Positions 24,457 to 34,453 of a stretch of 64,000 bases of DNA are shown piece after piece; position 1 is the first letter of the stretch; every line of letters begins with the position of its first letter. Both the position numbers and the translations under genes were made by a program. This DNA is from Vibrio fluminensis (lineage in GTDB: Bacteria; Pseudomonadota; Gammaproteobacteria; Enterobacterales; Vibrionaceae). The notes beneath the pieces were generated by a model. That model was given only the letters and a program-made list of their open reading frames with translations, was not told the DNA's origin and did not search any database. The stretch covers positions 1 through 64,000 of the forward strand of contig NZ_JADILO010000014.1 in NCBI RefSeq assembly GCF_015278125.1, written 5' to 3'.

Positions 24457-27162
24457 ATGAACACATTCGATATACCACTACAGGGTTTAAACTGTATGGG
24501 CTGTGCACGCAAAGTGAAAAAACAGCTCAATGACCATCTTGACGTGACGATATTAGATCTTTCGCCGACCTCAATTAGTCTAAAATCAGACGCTTCCTTT
24601 CATGCCATTGCCGAACAAATCGAATCATTAGGTTTCCACGCTGGTGAACATAAACAGTTTGCCCTTAGCGGACTCAACTGTGGTAAGTGCGTCAAGAAGC
24701 TCACCGACCACCTTGCCAACAACGATGCGATAAGCAGTCTATCCGTAAGCAAAACCGAGCTTTCACTTTACACCTTACTCTCTGATCAACGCATCATCGA
24801 GTTGGTTGCTGAACTTGGCTATCAAGCCTCACTTGAGCCCGCCAAAAGTGAGCTTGAACCATCCGCTACACCTGAAATCACGCAAGATAATCATAGCTTA
24901 GCGGACAAAGGGGCTGCGGCAACTGCTGCTAGCAACATTAATTTACTTATCAGCGGTATGACTTGTGCCAGTTGCGTCTCATCGGTAGAAAAAACGTTAC
25001 TTGCGGTTGACGGGGTAAGCAAAGCGCAGGTCAACCTTGCCGAGCAAAGTGCGATTGTTTTTACCACTGACGCCCAGCTTAATTCTCAAGCTCTGATCCA
25101 AGCCGTGGCGAAAGCTGGCTACAGTGCACAAATCATTGATGATCCTAAAACTCAGCAGCAAAAACAGTTAGAACAACAACAGCAAATTCAAGCTCACCAC
25201 AAACGCAGCGCCTGGATTGGACTCGCCGTGGGCGGACCTTTGATGGCATGGGGCGTGTTCGGCGGCAATATGATGATCCGCAATAGCAGCGATCAATGGG
25301 TTTGGGGATTTGTAGGCGTGATTTGCTTATGGCTGCTGGCGACGGCTGGTCGTAGCTTTTTCACCAACGCTTGGCTCGCACTAAAACACGGGCGTGCCAC
25401 CATGGACACGCTCGTCGCATTAGGCACCGGTGCAGCATGGCTGTTTTCAATGCTGATCGTATTACTACCAAATTGGTTCCCGGTCGCATCGCGCCATGTT
25501 TATTTTGAAGCCAGTGCCATGATCATCGGTTTGATCTCGCTAGGTCACTATATTGAGGCCAAAGCCAAAGCCAACACCACTCGCTCACTGCAAGCGCTGA
25601 TCGACCTACAGCCAAAGTCGGCGACATTGGTGACTGAGAATGGCGATCAAGAGATTGCTGTAGAGGTGATTGAACAAGGTATGCATTTACGCATTAAGCC
25701 GGGTGAAAAAGTGCCTGTTGATGGCCTAGTCATCGCAGGGCATTCGTACATTGATGAGTCGATGCTCACTGGTGAGCCAATGCCCGTTGATAAGCAAGTC
25801 GATAGCGAAGTCTCTGCCGGCACGCTTAACCAAGACGGCAGCTTAGTGATTCAAGCCACCAGCGTCGGCCACGATACCATGTTGGCGCGCATTATCAGTT
25901 TGGTACGTCAAGCGCAGAGCAGCAAACCGGCTATCGCCAAACTTGCCGACCAAATTTCAGCGGTATTTGTCCCCGTTGTCGTGGCGATTGCGATTATCGC
26001 GGCATTGGTTTGGTATGCCGTCGGCCCGGATCCAAAAGCAAGTTACATGTTGGTCGTAGCAACCACCGTTCTGATCATCGCTTGTCCTTGTGCTTTAGGC
26101 TTAGCAACGCCACTCTCTGTCACCGTCGGTGTGGGTAAAGCGGCTGAAATGGGTATCTTGATCCGTGATGCCGATGTACTGCAATCGGCGAGTAAACTGG
26201 ATTGCGTGGTGTTTGATAAAACAGGCACGCTGACGCAAGGTTCTCCTAGTGTCGAGCAAGTCTTTGCCGTTAATGATGATCAACAGCGCTTACTCTCCCT
26301 AGCAGCCAGCTTAGAGCAACACTCCGAACACCCTCTGGCAAAAGCGATTGTCGAACAAGCTAAACTTCAAGGTGCACCGCTAGTTACCGTCGATAATTTT
26401 GACAACATGCGCGGTCGCGGCGTACGAGCCGAATGGCAAGGGCAAAAAATTTCCGTTATCTCGTTGCCATATGCACAAAATATTGGGATTGACCTTAAGC
26501 CATTTGCTACAGAGCTGCAACAATGCCAACACAATGCTTGGACGACCGTTATTGTAACCAAAGATGACATTGCGCAAGGTGTGATTGCTATTGCTGACCC
26601 AATTAAATATGATGCCGCCGCCGCAATTTCAGCACTCAAATCAATGGGCATCACGCCTGTGATGTTAACGGGAGATAACCAAACTGTTGCCAACGCGATA
26701 GCTACGCAGCTCGGTATTGAGCAGGTTATCGCTCAGGTCCTTCCTGATGAAAAAGCGAACCATATTCAAAAGCTCAAAGCACAGGGCTTAACCGTGGCCA
26801 TGATTGGTGACGGGGTGAATGATGCGCCAGCTTTGGCGCTTGCTGATATTGGTATCGCGATGGGTAGCGGCAGTGACGTCGCCATCGAGAGTGCGCAAAT
26901 GACACTATTGAACTCGTCACCACTGGCGGTCGTGAAAGCTATCGAGCTTTCTAAAGCGACCGTAAAAAACATGAAACAGAATTTGTTTGGAGCGTTTATT
27001 TATAACTCTCTAGGCATTCCAATTGCTGCCGGTGTTTTATACCCAGCATTTGGCTTTTTACTCAGCCCAGTAGTGGCGGGAGCAGCAATGGCGCTCTCAT
27101 CAATTACTGTGGTGAGCAATGCAAACCGACTACGATTATTTGAAACGACGCATCGTTCCTAG
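24457..27162 (+). CDS. copA: Copper-exporting P1B-type ATPase CopA
   Basis: 901 aa from the ATG with GAGG 10 nt upstream (an in-frame TTG two codons earlier is less likely). It pumps Cu(I) from cytoplasm to periplasm. Three N-terminal heavy-metal-associated domains carry CMGC (13-16), CGKC (about 75-78) and CASC (about 170-173). The first two diverge from the GMTCxxC consensus. The membrane metal site is CPC at 543-545, the phosphorylation motif DKTGT starts at D587, SEHPLA is the HP locus and MIGDGVNDAPAL the hinge. Eight membrane helices are expected. It is driven by a CueR-type promoter and followed 8 nt later by a DUF411 gene. Confidence 0.97.
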   Translation: MNTFDIPLQGLNCMGCARKVKKQLNDHLDVTILDLSPTSISLKSDASFHAIAEQIESLGFHAGEHKQFALSGLNCGKCVKKLTDHLANNDAISSLSVSKTELSLYTLLSDQRIIELVAELGYQASLEPAKSELEPSATPEITQDNHSLADKGAAATAASNINLLISGMTCASCVSSVEKTLLAVDGVSKAQVNLAEQSAIVFTTDAQLNSQALIQAVAKAGYSAQIIDDPKTQQQKQLEQQQQIQAHHKRSAWIGLAVGGPLMAWGVFGGNMMIRNSSDQWVWGFVGVICLWLLATAGRSFFTNAWLALKHGRATMDTLVALGTGAAWLFSMLIVLLPNWFPVASRHVYFEASAMIIGLISLGHYIEAKAKANTTRSLQALIDLQPKSATLVTENGDQEIAVEVIEQGMHLRIKPGEKVPVDGLVIAGHSYIDESMLTGEPMPVDKQVDSEVSAGTLNQDGSLVIQATSVGHDTMLARIISLVRQAQSSKPAIAKLADQISAVFVPVVVAIAIIAALVWYAVGPDPKASYMLVVATTVLIIACPCALGLATPLSVTVGVGKAAEMGILIRDADVLQSASKLDCVVFDKTGTLTQGSPSVEQVFAVNDDQQRLLSLAASLEQHSEHPLAKAIVEQAKLQGAPLVTVDNFDNMRGRGVRAEWQGQKISVISLPYAQNIGIDLKPFATELQQCQHNAWTTVIVTKDDIAQGVIAIADPIKYDAAAAISALKSMGITPVMLTGDNQTVANAIATQLGIEQVIAQVLPDEKANHIQKLKAQGLTVAMIGDGVNDAPALALADIGIAMGSGSDVAIESAQMTLLNSSPLAVVKAIELSKATVKNMKQNLFGAFIYNSLGIPIAAGVLYPAFGFLLSPVVAGAAMALSSITVVSNANRLRLFETTHRS

Positions 27163-27170
27163 AGGTATCT

Positions 27171-27614
27171 ATGACTCTTAAAACCATTACTTTTGCTCTA
27201 CTGATGGGTACAACAGCGACAGCTTGGGCTGCTGATGTCATCAACCACAAATCACCCTATTGTGGTTGCTGTACTGAATGGACTAAGCATATGCAAGATG
27301 CTGGCTTCACAGTAGAAGAAAAACTGCATGATGATATGAATGCGGTAAAACAAAACTTGGGTTTAGACCCTAAACTAGCCTCTTGCCATACCGCAGAAAT
27401 TGGTGGCTTTGTATTTGAAGGTCACATCCCTGCTGACGACATCAAAGCGTTCCTAGCTAACCCGCCAAAGAATGCGAAAGGTCTTGCGGTTCCTGGTATG
27501 CCAATGGGTTCACCGGGTATGGAATATGGCAATGAAAAAGATTCATACTCAGTCTACGCCTACAATGAACGCGGCCAAGTATTTGAGTACCGCCGCTACC
27601 AAGGTAATCGCTAA
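27171..27614 (+). CDS. Periplasmic DUF411 metal-binding protein
   Basis: 147 aa. The signal peptide MTLKTITFALLMGTTATAWA is followed by the DUF411 core: HKSPYCGCCTEWTKHM (about 25-40, with three cysteines), then SCHTAEIGGFVFEGHIPADD (about 64-83) and the Met-rich GLAVPGMPMGSPGMEYG. DUF411 proteins accompany copper-resistance genes and are inferred to bind copper in the periplasm, perhaps receiving what CopA exports. It is 8 nt downstream of copA and so under the same CueR promoter. Direct metal binding for this family member is not shown by the sequence. Confidence 0.92.
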   Translation: MTLKTITFALLMGTTATAWAADVINHKSPYCGCCTEWTKHMQDAGFTVEEKLHDDMNAVKQNLGLDPKLASCHTAEIGGFVFEGHIPADDIKAFLANPPKNAKGLAVPGMPMGSPGMEYGNEKDSYSVYAYNERGQVFEYRRYQGNR

Positions 27615-27620
27615 TAAAAC

Positions 27621-27647
27621 AGAGCCTCGCATTTGCGAGGCTTTTTC
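27621..27647 (+). terminator. Terminator of copA-DUF411
   Basis: GCCTCGCATTTGCGAGGC followed by TTTTT. The A-run upstream may let it serve hemH on the other strand. Confidence 0.9.
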
Positions 27648-27670
27648 ATTGGGATTATTTATTTCATCGA

Positions 27671-28633
27671 TTAACGGTGCTGCCTGATCAATTCAACCAT
27701 CATCTCGATATGCAACGCATCATCATTCAGGCATGGAATAAAATTAAAACTCTCACCACCATGTTCTTTGAACAGTTCTTGCACTTCGCCCGAAATCTCT
27801 TCCAGTGTTTCTAAACAATCCGCAGCAAAGGCAGGTGTCATAATATCGAGTGACTTAACACCTTTACTCGGCAACGCTTCAATCGTCTTATCGGTATAAG
27901 GCTGTAGCCACTCTTCTCGACCAAAACGCGATTGGTAGGTCATGCCAATTTGATCATCATTCAGCCCAAGTTCTTGCTGCAGTAATTTCGTGGTTTGCTC
28001 GCAGTGCTGCGGATAAACATCACCATTGTCAGCATAGCGCTTAGGAATGCCGTGATAGGAGCAAACTAAATATTCAGACTGTCCTTTTTCCTGCCAAGAG
28101 CGACGTACACTTTCTGCTAGTGCCTTAATATACAGAGGGTGATCATGATAATCGCGAATAAAGCGATACGCGGGGATCTCAGCCATCTGTTTAAAGGCTA
28201 TCGTCAGTGCATCTGACACCGCGGCAGTGGTCGTGGCTGAATATTGTGGGTAAAGAGGCAGAACAATCACCTCTTCAACACCTTGCTCAACCAAACTGGT
28301 TACCGCTGATAACACACTTGGATTACCATAGGTCATGCCAAGCGCAACGGGAATATCAAGCTGCTCGGCAAGTTTCGCTGCCTGTCTCTGCGAATAGACC
28401 ATTAGCGGTGACCCTTCATCCATCCATACTGATTGATAAAGCTTGGCAACCTTTGGCACACGTATCGGTAAGATGATGCCATGTAAGATAGGGCACCAAA
28501 GCCAACGCGTTGTGTCCACCACACGTTTATCATGAAGAAACTGGCTTAAAAAGCGTTTAACTGCCGGTGCAGTCGGCTCATCGGGTGTCCCTAGGTTGAC
28601 CAGCAATACGCCTTGTTTTTTATTTTTGTTCAT
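27671..28633 (-). CDS. hemH: Ferrochelatase
   Basis: 320 aa. HemH inserts Fe(II) into protoporphyrin IX, the last step of haem synthesis. Landmarks are [20 protein letters not shown] (about 10-29), [14 protein letters not shown] segment ([10 protein letters not shown]), [15 protein letters not shown] (about 193-207) and the [16 protein letters not shown] signature. The metal-proximal His lies in the YHGIPKR segment. Length is usual. The ATG is about 150 nt from adk, which reads the same way upstream and has its own terminator. Confidence 0.97.
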   Translation of the reverse strand: MNKNKKQGVLLVNLGTPDEPTAPAVKRFLSQFLHDKRVVDTTRWLWCPILHGIILPIRVPKVAKLYQSVWMDEGSPLMVYSQRQAAKLAEQLDIPVALGMTYGNPSVLSAVTSLVEQGVEEVIVLPLYPQYSATTTAAVSDALTIAFKQMAEIPAYRFIRDYHDHPLYIKALAESVRRSWQEKGQSEYLVCSYHGIPKRYADNGDVYPQHCEQTTKLLQQELGLNDDQIGMTYQSRFGREEWLQPYTDKTIEALPSKGVKSLDIMTPAFAADCLETLEEISGEVQELFKEHGGESFNFIPCLNDDALHIEMMVELIRQHR

Positions 28634-28721
28634 TGCATCCCATCAATTTAGTTGGCCAAGATGTTGTTTACGCGATACCAACATTTTAGTTCAGTATTGG
28701 CATCACTTTTTACTTGAGCAG

Positions 28722-28750
28722 AAAAGAAAAAGCGACCCTAAGGTCGCTTC
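28722..28750 (-). terminator. Terminator of adk
   Basis: GAAGCGACC / GGTCGCTT with a short loop is followed leftward by TTTCTTTTCT. Confidence 0.9.
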
Positions 28751-28780
28751 CACTATAGCAATTTTTTCTCAGTGAGAGAA

Positions 28781-29428
<648 letters not shown>

Positions 29429-29452
29429 TTATCCTCTTTAAGATTAGAAATT

Positions 29453-29509
29453 TATACCGAAGCTCACAATCCGACGACTATGCCATTGCAAACGGTAAGT
29501 TTCGGTATA
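29453..29509 (-). repeat. Long-range inverted repeat in the adk leader
   Basis: TATACCGAA (29453-29461) and TTCGGTATA (29501-29509) are perfect 9-bp complements 39 nt apart, beginning 28 nt upstream of the adk ATG. Confidence 0.7.
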
Positions 29510-29677
29510 TCACCATCAGATTGGGGTTAGCGAGTTAAGATACTCGTATAAGTCGCAGATTCTAACATAAATTGTCGCTTCTACGACTCAAATAAGACTA
29601 AAGAATGCGATTAGCGTGAACCGAGTACGCCAACCATTGCATAACAGGTCCTAACCTAACTACTTGCCTTCCTTTCA

Positions 29678-29708
29678 AATAAAAAGCCCGCAAGATGCGA
29701 GCTTTTTC
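29678..29708 (-). terminator. Terminator of htpG
   Basis: AAAAAGC and CGC arms pair with GCG and GCTTTTT around a 5-nt loop with one mismatch, 16 nt beyond the htpG stop. Confidence 0.85.
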
Positions 29709-29723
29709 TCCGATTTTTATGTA

Positions 29724-31628
29724 TTAGCCCTTAGTCAAAAGCGTATTAATTGCGCCTAAGAATTGCGATGGGTCTTGTAGTGAGCCGCGCTCAGCGAGCA
29801 TTGCTTGACCAAGTAAAACCTCAACCCAACGACCAAATGCGACTTCATCGGCTTCATCTGCCATGCGCTGAACTAAGTCATGCTCAGGGTTGATCTCCAA
29901 AATGTACTTAACTTCTGGTACCGCTTGACCGGCCGCTTCCAAAAGTTTTGCCATTTGAGTACCCATTTCAAAGTCATCCGTCACGACAACCGCAGGGGTT
30001 GTTGCAAGCTTGAAGGTAGTACGCACTTCTTTCACTCGGTCACCCAAGTACTCTTTGGTGCGCTCAACCACTGACTTGAATTCTTCCTCGGTCTCTTTTT
30101 GTTTCTCTTTCTCAGCTTCGTTTTCAAACTTACTCAGATCAAGACCCGCTTTAGTGATCGATTGGAACTGCTTGCCATCAAACTCGGTTAAGTAGTTCAT
30201 CAGCCACTCATCGATGCGATCAAACATCAGCACCACTTCAATGCCTTTTGCTTTGAACTGCTCTAGGTGCGGGCTGTTTTTCGCTGCCGCGTAGCTATCT
30301 GCCGTCAAGTAGTAGATCTTATCTTGACCTTCTTTCATACGCTCAACGTAAGACGCCAGGCTGATGGTCTGCTCTGAAGAGTCTACTTCTGTTGAAGCAA
30401 AGCGCAGTAGTCCCGCTACTTTCTCTTTGTTCGCGTGGTCTTCCGCCGGACCTTCTTTTAGCACCAAACCAAACTCTTTCCAGAATGATTGGTATTTCTC
30501 TTCATCATTTTTCGCCATGCGCTCAAGCATTGTTAGCACACGCTTAGTGCAAGCATTGCGCAGCGATTGAGTGACTTTATTATCTTGTAGAATTTCGCGC
30601 GATACGTTGAGTGGCAAATCATTTGAGTCAATTAAACCACGTACAAAGCGCAGGTATGACGGCATAAACTGTTCTGCGTCATCCATAATAAATACGCGCT
30701 GCACGTAAAGTTTTAGACCTGATTTATGGTCACGGTTGAACATATCCCACGGCGCTTTTGCTGGAATGTATAGCAAGCTCGTGTAATCGTTCTTACCTTC
30801 AACGCGGTTGTGACTCCACACCAGTGGATCAGCAAAATCGTGTGAGACGTGTTTGTAGAACTCTTGGTATTCTTCGTCACTGATGTCTGACTTATTACGT
30901 GTCCAAAGTGCTTGAGCTTTATTGATTTGCTCCCACTTCTTCTCACCCGTTTCTTTGCCTTCCTCATCACGCTCAGCGGTTTGAATCGACACAGGGATAC
31001 CAATGTGATCAGAGTATTTGCTGATCACATCACGTAGACGCCATTCATTGAGGAACTCTTTTCCTTCCTCGCGCATATGCAGCACGATATCGGTACCACG
31101 AGACTCTTTACGGATATCTTCGATGGTGTACTCACCCTCACCCGCCGAGTGCCATTGCACCGCTTGATCGACGTTAAGACCTGCAGCTCGTGTACGTACT
31201 GTAACTGCATCCGCGACAATAAACGCAGAGTAGAAACCCACACCAAATTGACCAATCAATTGTGAGTCTTTACTTTGGTCGTCAGATAATTTTGAGAAAA
31301 ATTCAGCTGTACCAGACTTAGCAATGGTACCAAGATGCTCAATCACATCTTCACGGCTCATACCGATACCGTTATCGGAAATGGTTAGCGTGTTTGCCGC
31401 TTCATCGAAAGCAAGCTTTACACCTAAATCCGCATCACCTTGGTAAAGGTCTGGGTTTGATAGAGCTTGGAAGCGCAATTTATCTGACGCATCCGAAGCA
31501 TTAGAAATCAGCTCACGTAAAAATATCTCTTTATTTGAGTACAGTGAGTGGATCATTAAGTGAAGCAGCTGTTTGACTTCGGACTGAAAGCCGCGAGTTT
31601 CTTTATTTTGAGTGGCAGTTTCGCTCAT
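29724..31628 (-). CDS. htpG: Chaperone HtpG (Hsp90)
   Basis: 634 aa, cytoplasmic dimeric ATPase chaperone. The N-terminal GHKL ATP domain (about 1-220) has [31 protein letters not shown] and [10 protein letters not shown]. Middle and C-terminal dimerisation domains follow. Length is standard. It is divergent from toxR across 262 bases, the arrangement in V. cholerae, where the heat-shock htpG promoter is reported to depress toxR expression. I did not find a clear sigma-32 promoter, but a perfect 9-bp inverted repeat lies in its leader. Confidence 0.98.
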   Translation of the reverse strand: MSETATQNKETRGFQSEVKQLLHLMIHSLYSNKEIFLRELISNASDASDKLRFQALSNPDLYQGDADLGVKLAFDEAANTLTISDNGIGMSREDVIEHLGTIAKSGTAEFFSKLSDDQSKDSQLIGQFGVGFYSAFIVADAVTVRTRAAGLNVDQAVQWHSAGEGEYTIEDIRKESRGTDIVLHMREEGKEFLNEWRLRDVISKYSDHIGIPVSIQTAERDEEGKETGEKKWEQINKAQALWTRNKSDISDEEYQEFYKHVSHDFADPLVWSHNRVEGKNDYTSLLYIPAKAPWDMFNRDHKSGLKLYVQRVFIMDDAEQFMPSYLRFVRGLIDSNDLPLNVSREILQDNKVTQSLRNACTKRVLTMLERMAKNDEEKYQSFWKEFGLVLKEGPAEDHANKEKVAGLLRFASTEVDSSEQTISLASYVERMKEGQDKIYYLTADSYAAAKNSPHLEQFKAKGIEVVLMFDRIDEWLMNYLTEFDGKQFQSITKAGLDLSKFENEAEKEKQKETEEEFKSVVERTKEYLGDRVKEVRTTFKLATTPAVVVTDDFEMGTQMAKLLEAAGQAVPEVKYILEINPEHDLVQRMADEADEVAFGRWVEVLLGQAMLAERGSLQDPSQFLGAINTLLTKG

Positions 31629-31655
31629 GTTTACTCCATAACATCTATACTTATC

Positions 31656-31686
31656 AAACCTCTGTCATATATTTGGTCAGAGGTTT
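31656..31686. repeat. Inverted repeat between htpG and toxR
   Basis: AAACCTCTG (31656-31664) and CAGAGGTTT (31678-31686) are perfect 9-bp complements with a 13-nt AT-rich spacer, 28-58 nt upstream of the htpG ATG. Confidence 0.75.
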
Positions 31687-31890
31687 ATATGATGACTGCT
31701 ACATAACATGTGGGTGACAAATGTAAATTCAAGGTCAAGAATTATAAAAACAATGTTTTTTTGATTTTAGATTGTCTATTCTGCCCAGCAAAACATATCA
31801 ATGAGTCGGTGCATTTTTTTATAAAATGTAAATCGGCCGAAATCATCGCATCAGCGATGCCTGTGACCTATTTAACCGAAGGCCAATTGC

Positions 31891-32757
31891 ATGAGTAACA
31901 TAGGTACCAAATTTAACCTTGCTAATAAGTTTACATTTGATCCAAACACCAACTCTCTGGTTGATATACTTAATAATAATGAAGTTATCCGCCTAGGGAG
32001 CAATGAGAGTCGTATTCTTCTTTTTCTATCTGAAAAACCAAATCAGGTCGTCACTCGCCACGAACTTTATGATTTTGTTTGGCGCGAACAAGGGTTTGAG
32101 GTTGATGATTCAAGCTTAACTCAAGCTATATCGACACTTAGAAAACTCCTAAATGACTCAACAAAGTCCCCTGAATTTGTCAAAACTGTACCAAAACGGG
32201 GTTACCAATTAATCTGCAATGTGGAGCGCTCTGCCCCACTGATTAACGGTGAAAACTTAGTTTCTTTTAGCTCTTCTGAGATAGTTGAAGAAACCGCAAA
32301 AGAACCTGAAATCGATTTATCTCCTGAAATTGAAAGAGAAATCGAAGTCGCTAGTACCACTAGCACGCCAGAACCAACCTCCGAAATACAAGAAACACCT
32401 CTCAATTGGCTGTCTAAACTCGCCCTTGTTCTTGCTTTGCTATTGCCGCTGCTTGCATTATCAATCAATAAACCGACCGCTTCTGAGTTTCGTCAACTGG
32501 CGACTTTCTCTAACGTTGTCGTAAAAACACCAACCAATCATCCAGATCTTAGCCACTGGTTGCCAGCGATAGAGCAATGCGTGACTCGTTATAAGAACAA
32601 CCACTCTGGTGAAACGGCCCCAGTTGAAGTGATTGCGACTGGAGGGCAAAACAACAAGTTAGTACTCAACTATATCCACCAGCTGCAACATTCCGGTGAG
32701 AATATTACTGTGCGTATTTTCTCTGACCAAGACAACATCGAACATATTTGCCAATAG
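31891..32757 (+). CDS. toxR: Transmembrane transcriptional regulator ToxR
   Basis: 288 aa. A cytoplasmic OmpR/PhoB-type winged helix (about 14-110) contains ESRILLFLSEKPNQVVTRHE and VPKRGYQLICNV. An acidic, Ser/Thr/Pro-rich linker covers about 120-170, a single membrane helix about 174-192 (LALVLALLLPLLALSI), and a periplasmic domain 193-288 holds two cysteines, C230 and C287, matching the disulfide pair of V. cholerae ToxR. ToxR senses bile and envelope conditions and controls porins. The start has GAAGG upstream. toxS follows 8 nt later. The linker region is the part that varies between species. Confidence 0.97.
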   Translation: MSNIGTKFNLANKFTFDPNTNSLVDILNNNEVIRLGSNESRILLFLSEKPNQVVTRHELYDFVWREQGFEVDDSSLTQAISTLRKLLNDSTKSPEFVKTVPKRGYQLICNVERSAPLINGENLVSFSSSEIVEETAKEPEIDLSPEIEREIEVASTTSTPEPTSEIQETPLNWLSKLALVLALLLPLLALSINKPTASEFRQLATFSNVVVKTPTNHPDLSHWLPAIEQCVTRYKNNHSGETAPVEVIATGGQNNKLVLNYIHQLQHSGENITVRIFSDQDNIEHICQ

Positions 32758-32765
32758 GAGGGGTT

Positions 32766-33281
32766 ATGAACCAAACAAAAGCATTACTACTATTGGCTAT
32801 TTCTGCCGTGTTTAGTGGCTGGCTGTATTGGGGCAGTGATATACAACTAGAGAAAGCCATCACAGCAAAAGAGTGGCAATCTAAAATGGTCAGTGTCATT
32901 ACTGAAGGAATGCGTGAAGAGTCCGTGGGACCATTACGTAAAGTTGATGTGGTTTCAAACGTAAAGTACTTACCAAATGGTACCTATATTCGTGTTGCCA
33001 CAGTGCGTCTCTTTGCCAACAGCGAACAAAGCGACAGCGTGATCAATATTTCAGAAACTGGACATTGGGAAATCAGTGACAATTACTTGTTGATCTCTCC
33101 TATTGAGTTCAAAGATGTGTCATCCCCAAACAGCAAAGACTTTTCAGACCAACAACTGCAGTTGATCAAGCAGCTGTTTAAGATGGATGCGCAGCAGAGC
33201 CGTCGCATTGATATCGTCAATGAAAATACTTTACTGCTGACTAGCTTAAGTCACGGTTCTACGGTACTTTTCTCTAACTAG
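32766..33281 (+). CDS. toxS: ToxR periplasmic partner ToxS
   Basis: 171 aa from the ATG of MNQTKALLLLAISAVFSGW, preceded by AGGAGGGG; a TTG six codons earlier overlaps the toxR end and is less likely. It has a single N-terminal membrane anchor (about 5-22) and a periplasmic domain with DIQLEKAITAKEWQSKMV and the C-terminus GSTVLFSN. ToxS stabilises the ToxR periplasmic domain and shares bile binding with it. It is co-transcribed with toxR and ends in a strong terminator. Confidence 0.97.
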   Translation: MNQTKALLLLAISAVFSGWLYWGSDIQLEKAITAKEWQSKMVSVITEGMREESVGPLRKVDVVSNVKYLPNGTYIRVATVRLFANSEQSDSVINISETGHWEISDNYLLISPIEFKDVSSPNSKDFSDQQLQLIKQLFKMDAQQSRRIDIVNENTLLLTSLSHGSTVLFSN

Positions 33282-33297
33282 TTGTTCTAAATTTGAT

Positions 33298-33327
33298 AAT
33301 GGGGAGCAAGATGCTCCCCTTTTTAAT
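33298..33327 (+). terminator. Terminator of toxRS
   Basis: GGGGAGC-AAGAT-GCTCCCC followed by TTTTT. Confidence 0.95.
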
Positions 33328-33342
33328 GGATGTTGTTTAACC

Positions 33343-34098
33343 ATGGACTGGATAAACTCTTTCGGCCTATTTATCGGCTCACTTTTCGCTAATACCTTAG
33401 CCTCTCTGTCAGGAGGGGGCGCTGGGTTGTTGCAATTCCCACTATTGCTATTTTTTGGTCTGCCGTTTTCTGTCGCCCTTGCCACACATAAAGTTGCGAG
33501 TGTCGCTCTCGGTTTAGGGGCCGCCGCCACGCACATTAAACAAAAAAGTTTTACGCTACAGGAAGCTGGCTACATTACTATTGTTGGTTGTATTGGCGTC
33601 GTTATTGGCGCCAATTTAATACTCTATGTCCCTGATGTGATAGCTGAAAAATTATTAGGTTCGATGATCTTAGCGCTTGGCATCTATTCCTATTTTAAAA
33701 AGCAGTTGGGGCAATTAGCTACACCAATTAATCGCCACTTGCTTGGTTATATACTCGGTAGCATCGGGCTGATATTAATCGGCATAATCAATGGCTCACT
33801 CACAGCAGGCTCAGGGCTGTTGGTGACACTCTTCCTAGTCAGGTGGTTTGGCTATAACTATAAACAAGCCGTCGCACTTACCATGATATGTGTGGGACTC
33901 TTTTGGAATGGCATTGGCGGAATTGCAGTGGTTCAAGCCGGCGCTTCAATTTATTGGCCTTGGCTACCTGTGCTACTTGCGGGCTCTTTCTTGGGTGGCG
34001 CGGCAGGCGCCTATCTATCGACTCGATTTAGCAACAAAATCATCAAACAATGCTTTGAAGTTCTGACCTTATTGGTTGGGCTTAAACTACTCATTTAA
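33343..34098 (+). CDS. TSUP-family (TauE/SafE) membrane transporter
   Basis: 251 aa with about eight hydrophobic segments in two similar halves, as in the TSUP/TauE/SafE family of sulfite, sulfonate and organic-anion transporters. Visible motifs are FANTLASLSGGGAGLLQFPL (about 15-34) with the family G-rich loop, and in the second half NGSLTAGSGLLVTLFLVRWFG (about 148-168). The substrate cannot be read from sequence. The stop lies 19 nt before the start of a small Rdx-family gene, suggesting one transcript. Confidence 0.9.
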   Translation: MDWINSFGLFIGSLFANTLASLSGGGAGLLQFPLLLFFGLPFSVALATHKVASVALGLGAAATHIKQKSFTLQEAGYITIVGCIGVVIGANLILYVPDVIAEKLLGSMILALGIYSYFKKQLGQLATPINRHLLGYILGSIGLILIGIINGSLTAGSGLLVTLFLVRWFGYNYKQAVALTMICVGLFWNGIGGIAVVQAGASIYWPWLPVLLAGSFLGGAAGAYLSTRFSNKIIKQCFEVLTLLVGLKLLI

Positions 34099-34117
34099 AG
34101 ATAGGGACAAAAATACA

Positions 34118-34396
34118 ATGGAAAAAGCAATTATCGATATCTATTACTGTCGTCAATGCAATTGGATGTTGCGCTCGACATGGCTTGCACAAGAACTATT
34201 ACATACCTTTAGTGAAGAGATAGAAACGGTATCCCTACACCCTGATACTGGTGGACGGTTTGAAATTCACTGCAATGGTCACTTAATTTGGGAGCGCAAA
34301 CACGATGGTGGATTTCCTGAAGCTAAGGTTTTAAAACAACGTGTTCGCGATATTATCGATCCGGAGCGCGACTTGGGTCATTCAGATAAACGATAA
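34118..34396 (+). CDS. Rdx/SelT-SelW-SelH family redox protein
   Basis: 92 aa. The thioredoxin-like Rdx fold has CxxC at C11-C14 (IDIYYCRQCNWMLRS), the cysteine counterpart of the CxxU of selenoprotein W. FEIHCNGHLIWERKHDGGFPE (spanning about 45-65) is the other family signature. I chose the ATG at 34,118 with AGGGA upstream; an in-frame earlier ATG runs inside the TSUP gene. Role unknown, probably thiol redox. It is 19 nt after the TSUP transporter and ends in a terminator. Confidence 0.9.
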   Translation: MEKAIIDIYYCRQCNWMLRSTWLAQELLHTFSEEIETVSLHPDTGGRFEIHCNGHLIWERKHDGGFPEAKVLKQRVRDIIDPERDLGHSDKR

Positions 34397-34421
34397 AAAA
34401 GGCACCTTAGGTGCCTTTCTC
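34395..34421. terminator. Bidirectional terminator between Rdx gene and yfcE
   Basis: AAAAGGCACC-TTA-GGTGCCTTT has A-run before and T-run after, between convergent genes. Confidence 0.9.
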
Positions 34422-34453
34422 GATATGGTTTCGCCGAACTATCGTGCGTTAGA

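Noticed and set aside
31629..31710. Sigma-32 promoter for htpG
   Set aside because: I found no convincing CTTGAAA / CCCCAT pair, so none is annotated although one is expected from V. cholerae.
31710..31898. 62-codon plus-strand frame ending over the toxR start
   Set aside because: It starts at GTG without a ribosome binding site and lies in the AT-rich divergent promoter region; I treat it as non-coding.
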